Positions 1-4,368 of a stretch of DNA of 9,166 nt are shown piece by piece. The position numbers and the translations under genes were made by a program. Numbering within the stretch: position 1 is the first letter of the stretch; every line of letters begins with the position of its first letter. Below the pieces are notes generated by a model. The model was not told where the DNA came from. It saw only the letters and a list, made by a program, of their open reading frames with translations, and did no database searches. Source of the stretch: Acidobacteriota bacterium (GTDB taxonomy: Bacteria > Acidobacteriota > Blastocatellia > Pyrinomonadales > Pyrinomonadaceae); NCBI GenBank assembly GCA_963169175.1, contig CAUJFK010000089.1, positions 1 to 9,166 on the forward strand, given 5' to 3'.

Positions 1-1
1 C

Positions 2-1732
2 CGCGGCGGGATCCGCGAGATCGAGTTCATTGCCCAGGCACTGCAGCTTGCTCACGGCGGCGATGACAAGTGGCTTCGCGTGCCGCACACGCTCATCAGC
101 ATCTCGCGCCTTGCCGACCGCGGCCACCTGACCGAGAACGAACGGTCTTTGTTATCGAACGCCTATGATTTCCTTCGGCGGCTCGAGCACATTCTGCAGA
201 TGGAACACGGGCTGCAAACGCATTCGCTGCCGACGGACCCGGACAAAGTTGCTCTTCTGGCGGCAAAAATGCGATACGCCGGCGATCGTGAATTCGGCTC
301 GGCACTCGCGGAACACACCGGCAGCGTTCACGAAACATTTCTTCGCGTGTTCGGGCAAGCAGGCGAGTTCGCGATCGGGCCCGCAGGGCGGACGGAATGG
401 AAGATCGAGCGTCCTCGGGCAGATGGGCAGGATGCCGCGCCCGACCCGGCGAGCCTTCACCTTGAAAATCAGGTGCGGGCATCCATTGAGAAGCATGATC
501 CATCTGTAACGCTTGATCAGAATAGCAGTGAAATGATCGGCCGGTTTGCCGCGATATCACCGCAATTCGCTGCGTTGATCGCTGCCAGGCCCGGGCTTAT
601 CGAAGGCATGGCCATTCCCGACAAAGATCGGCCGATAACGGATTATGAGGCTGAATTCGCGGCCTATGTTGATACAGCGGCCGATCGTGCGACCGTCTTG
701 AGACAGATGCGATCTCTTTGGTCGCGGTTCACGCTTGAGATAGCAGCGGCCGATGTTTACGAGCGACTGCCGATAGCCGAGATCCGCAATAGACAGACGC
801 TGCTTGCGGAGGCCGCGGCAGCAACTGCTATCCGCATTGCGGTCGAGAATAATTTGCAAAGGTTTTCCGACATTCCCTTCCATCCGATCATCCTCGCTCT
901 CGGCAAGCTCGGCAGTGGAACCTTGGATTACGGTTCTGATCTCGATCTTGTTATGTCATACGACGACGCGGGCAATCTAACACCGCATTCCGCTGAACCG
1001 GAAGTTTGCAGCCGCGTGGTCGAACATTTCGTCGATCTCTTGTCCTCAATGACCCGCGACGGCAACCTTTACCGGGTTGATCTTCGCCTGCGGCCGCATG
1101 GGAAAAATGGGCCGAATATTATCAGCCTCGGGGCGCTGATCGAATACATCGAAAGTGAGGCATCGATCTGGGAACTTCTGGCTTACGTCCAGATGCGGGC
1201 ACTCAATATCGGAACAGGCGGCGCCGATCATCACGAGGCGTCGATCCGCGATGCGATCCACCGCCGAGCTTCGCGGGAAGATCGGGCCACTATCAAGCAT
1301 GAAGCACGCGCGATGCGGCTGCGGCTGGAAAGGACGCACGCGGCCCGTGGACGTAATGTCGATATCAAATTCGGTGCGGGCGGCCTCCTTGACGTCTATT
1401 TTGTTGTTCGTTATCTCTTGCTGCTCGATCTTCGGGCAATCGCCCCCGAAGCCATGACGACCTCAGCAAGGCTTGACGCTTTTGCCGCGGCAGGCATGCT
1501 CTCGGCCGAAGATCACGCCGCCTTGCACGAAGGCCACGGTTTTCTTTCTACGCTCGATCACAGCCTGCGGCTCGCATTTGGCCGATCTTCCCGTTTGCCG
1601 CGAGCGAACCATCCGGTAATGGAACGGATCGCCGCGCGCATGGAAACAGGTTCAGAGGCCGAACTTGTTGAGCAACTGACGGTCCATCGAATAAATATCC
1701 GCGGCGCGTTCGAACGTATTTTTACTAATTAG
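2..1732 (+). CDS. glnE: Glutamine synthetase adenylyltransferase / adenylyl-removase, 3' part (5' end outside window)
   Basis: GlnE is the bifunctional cytoplasmic enzyme that adds AMP to, and removes it from, glutamine synthetase in response to nitrogen status. The frame is open from base 2, giving 576 residues against about 950 in full-length enzymes, so the upstream part is missing. The fragment opens with GGIREIEFIAQ, the end of the N-terminal removase nucleotidyltransferase domain (codons 2-12). A helical middle follows. The complete C-terminal transferase domain comes next: GKLGSGTLDYGSDLDLV near fragment residues 301-317, with the catalytic Asp pair of the GSDLD motif, then VDLRLRP near 359-365, then IKFGAGGLLDVYF near 455-467. 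The last motif is usually GGxxDIEF; here the Glu is replaced by Tyr. The gene ends with TAG. A GTG at 80 is an internal codon, not the start. Family assignment is firm; activity is inferred. Confidence 0.95.
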   Translation, partial: RGGIREIEFIAQALQLAHGGDDKWLRVPHTLISISRLADRGHLTENERSLLSNAYDFLRRLEHILQMEHGLQTHSLPTDPDKVALLAAKMRYAGDREFGSALAEHTGSVHETFLRVFGQAGEFAIGPAGRTEWKIERPRADGQDAAPDPASLHLENQVRASIEKHDPSVTLDQNSSEMIGRFAAISPQFAALIAARPGLIEGMAIPDKDRPITDYEAEFAAYVDTAADRATVLRQMRSLWSRFTLEIAAADVYERLPIAEIRNRQTLLAEAAAATAIRIAVENNLQRFSDIPFHPIILALGKLGSGTLDYGSDLDLVMSYDDAGNLTPHSAEPEVCSRVVEHFVDLLSSMTRDGNLYRVDLRLRPHGKNGPNIISLGALIEYIESEASIWELLAYVQMRALNIGTGGADHHEASIRDAIHRRASREDRATIKHEARAMRLRLERTHAARGRNVDIKFGAGGLLDVYFVVRYLLLLDLRAIAPEAMTTSARLDAFAAAGMLSAEDHAALHEGHGFLSTLDHSLRLAFGRSSRLPRANHPVMERIAARMETGSEAELVEQLTVHRINIRGAFERIFTN

Positions 1733-1782
1733 TGGACTTTTACAGGTAATTGCAAATAGTTTCATGCCGACATCTTCTTTGC

Positions 1783-1867
1783 GGCCTTTGTGTCCGCCCT
1801 TTGTGCCTTTGTGTTGACGGTTTTTGACACAAAGGCCACCAAGTTGAAGACACAAAGGGCACAAAAG
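1783..1867. repeat. Inverted array of CTTTGTG motifs
   Basis: Three copies of CCTTTGTG on the plus strand (1785-1792, 1798-1805, 1806-1813) face three CACAAAGG/CACAAAAG copies (1828-1835, 1851-1858, 1860-1867). Pairings seen directly include 12 bases at 1783-1794 with 1826-1837, 10 bases at 1805-1814 with 1827-1836 (12-base loop), and 10 bases at 1796-1805 with 1851-1860. Alternative hairpins are therefore possible. Similar CTTTGTG-rich intergenic repeats are familiar to me from several environmental phyla, but I know of no settled function. The array lies between glnE and the VWFA gene and ends about 40 bases before the latter's TATAAT box. There is no T-run after the stem, so it is not a classic terminator. 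Short minus-strand reading frames through it are repeat translations, not genes. Confidence 0.75.
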
Positions 1868-1908
1868 TACTTGTGACTCAATTGCTGCTGATGATTCGTA
1901 AATCGCGT

Positions 1909-1914
1909 TATAAT
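1909..1914 (+). promoter_or_regulatory. -10 box (TATAAT) of the VWFA gene, probable leaderless start
   Basis: A perfect TATAAT ends 8 bases before the ATG at 1923, so transcription would begin at or within about 2 bases of the start codon. No convincing -35 lies 16-18 bases upstream; the best, TTGCTG at 1882-1887, is 21 bases away. No usable Shine-Dalgarno sequence exists, because GGGCGG (1917-1922) touches the ATG. This arrangement is typical of leaderless mRNAs. Confidence 0.6.
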
Positions 1915-1922
1915 ACGGGCGG

Positions 1923-3020
1923 ATGAAGTATCGATCGATCGCGACAATATTTGTCCTTCTTGCGGTTGCCGCGGCCGTTCAGTCGCAGTCCGGGCGGACA
2001 AAGAACTACTCCGAGAGCCGGGTTGTCACAGACCGGGCGGACAAGGCGGTCTCCGCCAAACCCGATATTGCCGATCCAAAAGCTTCTGCCCGCGCCGAAC
2101 AGACTGAGTCCGACGTGATCAAGGTTGAGACCGACCTTGTGATCGTGCCGTTTCGTGTCTCTGACAGGTCCGGCCGAACCATCGCAAATATCAAACAGAA
2201 CGAGATCAAGATATTTGAGAACGGCGAAGAACGCGAGATCGCATATTTTTCCGATCTCGCTCAGCCGTTTACCGTTGCGCTCGTCCTGGACATGAGCTAT
2301 TCGAGTGTCTTCAAATTAAAAGACATTCAGGCTGCCGCACAGAAGTTCCTGCCCCAGCTCAGGCCCGCGGACCGGGTGATGGTCATCGCGTTCGCTGAAT
2401 AGCCTATCGTACTTTGTGAAGCGACCAATGACCGGAGAATATTGAATATCGCCATCGAAGGTTCGCGCATTGGTTCGGGCACCGGCCTCTACTCAACGCT
2501 CAACATGGTGTTGAACGACAAACTTCAGCGGATCACAGGCAGAAAGGCGATCGTCCTTCTCAGCGACGGTGTGGATACAAGCAGCGTTCATAAAACCGCC
2601 GAAAGCGTTGAAAAGGGCCTGATTGAATCCGACACGATCATTTATCCGATCAAATACAACACCTATGACGACGTACAAGCGTCGCGCCGAACAACCGCCC
2701 CGATACAATATGACGACGACGACAGGCCCTACACCGTCGATATCGGGCCCGCAAAAGGCGAGCGGCAGGAGGATTACGCGGCGGCCAAGGAATTTTTGCA
2801 AAATATTGCGACGGACACCGGCGGGCGGTTGTACAACGTTACATCGGCCACGAACCTTGATCAGGCGTTTGCTAATATCGCAAATGAGCTTCGCAAAATC
2901 TACAGTTTAGGATATTATCCTAGCAGCGAGCGGGACGGTGGAGCCTCGTTCGAGGTCAAGGTCCGCATTTATCGGCCTGATCTGGTCATTCGAACAAAAG
3001 AACGCTTTTTGCGGCGCTAA
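1923..3020 (+). pseudogene. Secreted VWFA-domain protein interrupted by one in-frame amber codon
   Basis: The frame runs 365 codons with a single internal TAG at codon 160 (2400-2402); everything after it stays in frame and reads as the same family. Residues 1-22 form a signal peptide (MKYR, a hydrophobic stretch, then a VQSQS region). A linker follows, then the VWFA-related domain known mainly from Acidobacteria, beginning near 'VETDLVIVPFRVSD'. The MIDAS metal site is complete only across the stop: DMSYS at 123-127 before it, SGTGLYS (Thr187) and LLSDGVD (Asp215) after it. The C-terminal half carries the usual 'TGGRLYNV' and 'YSLGYYPS' segments and ends with TAA. Termination at TAG would leave 159 residues with half a metal site. 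CAG to TAG (FAEQPIVL to FAE-stop) is one simple explanation. Alternatives are a sequencing error, readthrough, or reinitiation at TTG 2442, which has GGAGA four codon-frame bases upstream (2434-2438). Such proteins are thought to act in the periplasm or outside the cell; the ligand is unknown. Confidence 0.8.
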
Positions 3021-3078
3021 ACGGCGTTGCTTGCTCTTCCCGCCAAATCTCGATTATCAAATTTTCGGTATCTGCCCC

Positions 3079-3083
3079 AGGAG
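3079..3083 (+). promoter_or_regulatory. Ribosome binding site deciding the start at 3091
   Basis: AGGAG sits 7 bases before ATG 3091. It fixes the start there rather than at the in-frame ATG 2938, which lies inside the VWFA gene and would put 51 extra residues before the signal peptide. Confidence 0.85.
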
Positions 3084-3090
3084 ACACTTT

Positions 3091-3981
3091 ATGAAACGAC
3101 TCAATCTTCTCGTATTTTTCCTACTTGCCGGCTTCATTTGCCTTGCCTCGGCCTTGCCCGCCGCCGCGCAGGAAACCATGAATAATGACGAGGTCATTAC
3201 GCTCACAAAAGCTGGCCTTAACCCGACGCTGATCGTCGGCAAGATCAGGACCTCAAAGACCAACTTTGACCTCTCGACCGATTCGCTCATCAAATTAAAA
3301 CAGGCAGGCGTCACGGATGACGTCGTCGCCGCCATGCTCGAGGCCAAAAGCGGCAAACCGGTAAGCGCCGCCGTAAGTGCAAATTCAGCCGGCGCCGCTC
3401 CGGTTGGTGCCACCGGCGACCCGAACGACCCGATGTCGAAGCATAACTACGGCATCTACCTTTACGAAGAGAAAGACGGCGTAAGAAAAATGACACCGGT
3501 CAAAGCCAATGTCTCCGCACAGAATCGCACAGGCGGCCTCTTTACGTCATCGCTGACCTACGGTATCGGCAAGGTAAAGATAAAGACGAATCTGCCCGGA
3601 CGTAATGCCGATCTGCAGCTTCAGTCGACAGTTCCGACCTTTTATTTCTATCTTGATATCACGAGCGGCGGCCTGAACACGGCGAGCGGCGTCCCGTCAG
3701 ACCCAAAGGAATTTACCCTCGTTCGATTTAACCAGAGAAGCGATAACCGCGAGGTAACGATCGGCAAATCAAACGCATTCGGAGCGAAGGGCGGATTGTC
3801 CGATGAGTATGTCGTTCAATTCAAGGCCGAGGACCTTGGCAACGGCATCTTTAAGGTCACGCCGGCCGCTGACTTGAAAAAGGGCGAATACGGCTTCTAT
3901 CTTGTCAATTCGGGCAATTCGAACACCAGCGCCGGCGTCGGAGCAAAATTCTTCGATTTTGGCGTGAACATGACACCGTAA
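3091..3981 (+). CDS. Secreted protein of unknown function with acidobacterial-type helical N-terminal motif
   Basis: The product has 296 residues. Residues 1-27 are a clear signal peptide: MKR, a hydrophobic core, and cleavage around ALPAAAQ. Residues 30-83 form a compact motif beginning MNNDEVITLTKAGL and ending LKQAGVTDDVVAAML, predicted as several short helices. Similar motifs (roughly 'M-[ST]-N-x-D-V-I...K-A-G-L...F-D...L-K-x-A-G-V') are common just after the signal peptide of acidobacterial exported proteins; no function is established to my knowledge. An Ala/Gly-rich linker (about 84-108) leads to a domain of about 185 residues that looks beta-rich, with 'GIYLYE' near 121 and 'KKGEYGFYLVNSG' near 263-275. 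No catalytic motif or membrane anchor is seen. It starts 70 bases after the VWFA gene on the same strand, so the two may be co-transcribed. A terminator follows at 4036-4064. Confidence 0.85.
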   Translation: MKRLNLLVFFLLAGFICLASALPAAAQETMNNDEVITLTKAGLNPTLIVGKIRTSKTNFDLSTDSLIKLKQAGVTDDVVAAMLEAKSGKPVSAAVSANSAGAAPVGATGDPNDPMSKHNYGIYLYEEKDGVRKMTPVKANVSAQNRTGGLFTSSLTYGIGKVKIKTNLPGRNADLQLQSTVPTFYFYLDITSGGLNTASGVPSDPKEFTLVRFNQRSDNREVTIGKSNAFGAKGGLSDEYVVQFKAEDLGNGIFKVTPAADLKKGEYGFYLVNSGNSNTSAGVGAKFFDFGVNMTP

Positions 3982-4000
3982 GCCTTGTCAGATACATCTG

Positions 4001-4201
4001 TCACGCGATCGTCTGACCGCTTACTTCTTCAAACCAGCACCGCCTGCAAAAGCGGTGCTTTTTTCGTTCTGTCTCGGTAAATTCAGCGGAGGCAGACAGA
4101 CGACGGACGAGAATTAATTCTTCATCCGTCAGCTCGTTCCATGACCGCATCGGGCGATAACCGCACCGCGGGCACGCGGTCGTTTGTTCGAAAGTCTCCA
4201 T
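4001..4201 (-). CDS. Small zinc-ribbon protein, 66 residues
   Basis: The protein has two Cys pairs, CPRCGYR (Cys10, Cys13) and CRRCW (Cys52, Cys55), spaced as in a four-cysteine zinc ribbon. An acidic and helical middle, around 'WNELTDEELILVRRL', lies between them. There is no signal peptide, so it should be cytoplasmic. The two-knuckle layout, a plausible ATG and a composition unlike a shadow frame argue that it is real; I recall similar small proteins in acidobacterial genomes but cannot search. It converges on the 3091-3981 gene, with stops 19 bases apart, and its codons 49-56 are the stem of that gene's terminator. No good Shine-Dalgarno is seen. GATAGT lies 9 bases before the ATG on the minus strand and could be a weak -10. 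The function is unknown; nucleic-acid or protein binding would be a guess. Confidence 0.65.
   Translation of the reverse strand: METFEQTTACPRCGYRPMRSWNELTDEELILVRRLSASAEFTETERKKHRFCRRCWFEEVSGQTIA
4036..4064 (+). terminator. Intrinsic terminator of the 3091-3981 gene
   Basis: A perfect 8-bp stem (AGCACCGC 4036-4043 with GCGGTGCT 4052-4059) and an 8-base loop run directly into six T residues (4059-4064), 54 bases after the stop codon. It works only in the plus direction; on the minus strand the hairpin is not followed by a T-run. It lies wholly inside the opposing zinc-ribbon gene. Confidence 0.85.
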
Positions 4202-4224
4202 TGGATTTGTACTATCAGGCCATT

Positions 4225-4347
4225 TCAGTTTAGTATTTTTCTGATCGCAACGATAACTCTCGTCAAATGCGGATGCCCGGGATCGAGAGCAAGGGCGTGA
4301 TTGACGTTTGACCTTACGCCGCTTGCTAAACGCATGGATCGCCGCAT
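4225..4347 (-). pseudogene. Possible TPR-protein remnant or 40-codon small ORF
   Basis: The minus strand of the gap between the zinc-ribbon and M14 genes reads as a 40-codon frame containing 'NHALALDPGHPHLTRVI', which resembles the end of a tetratricopeptide repeat (A-L-x-L-D-P-x-H-P). An in-frame TGA lies immediately before its ATG (4345-4347) and it ends 23 bases before the zinc-ribbon start. A possible Shine-Dalgarno, GGAGG, lies 13 bases before the ATG, which is too far to be convincing. It may be the tail of a decayed TPR gene, a short leader gene, or chance. Confidence 0.25.
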
Positions 4348-4354
4348 TCAGGAC

Positions 4355-4360
4355 GATATT
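4355..4360 (+). promoter_or_regulatory. Possible -10 box (GATATT) of the M14 peptidase gene
   Basis: GATATT ends 8 bases before ATG 4369, the same spacing as the TATAAT before the VWFA gene, and no Shine-Dalgarno is present. No -35 sits at 17 bases. A TTGACG at 4301-4306 is the best -35-like hexamer in the gap but has no good -10 partner. This is a weak call resting on the shared spacing. Confidence 0.3.
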
Positions 4361-4368
4361 CCTCCAAA

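Noticed and set aside
1783..1867. CTTTGTG array as a CRISPR array
   Set aside because: The motifs are 7-8 bases, in both orientations, with irregular short spacing; there are no repeat-length units and no cas genes.
1652..2001. Two overlapping minus-strand reading frames across the glnE-VWFA gap
   Set aside because: They translate the CTTTGTG repeat (giving HKGTKGGHKG-type strings) and the antisense of flanking genes, and have no domain or ribosome binding site.
2400..2402. Recoding of TAG as pyrrolysine or a genome-wide amber reassignment
   Set aside because: TAG serves as the natural stop of three other genes in the window, and no downstream recoding structure was apparent.
2938..3090. 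Upstream ATG 2938 as the start of the secreted protein at 3091
   Set aside because: It lies inside the VWFA frame, puts 51 residues before a clear signal peptide, and has no ribosome binding site, whereas 3091 has AGGAG at 7 bases.
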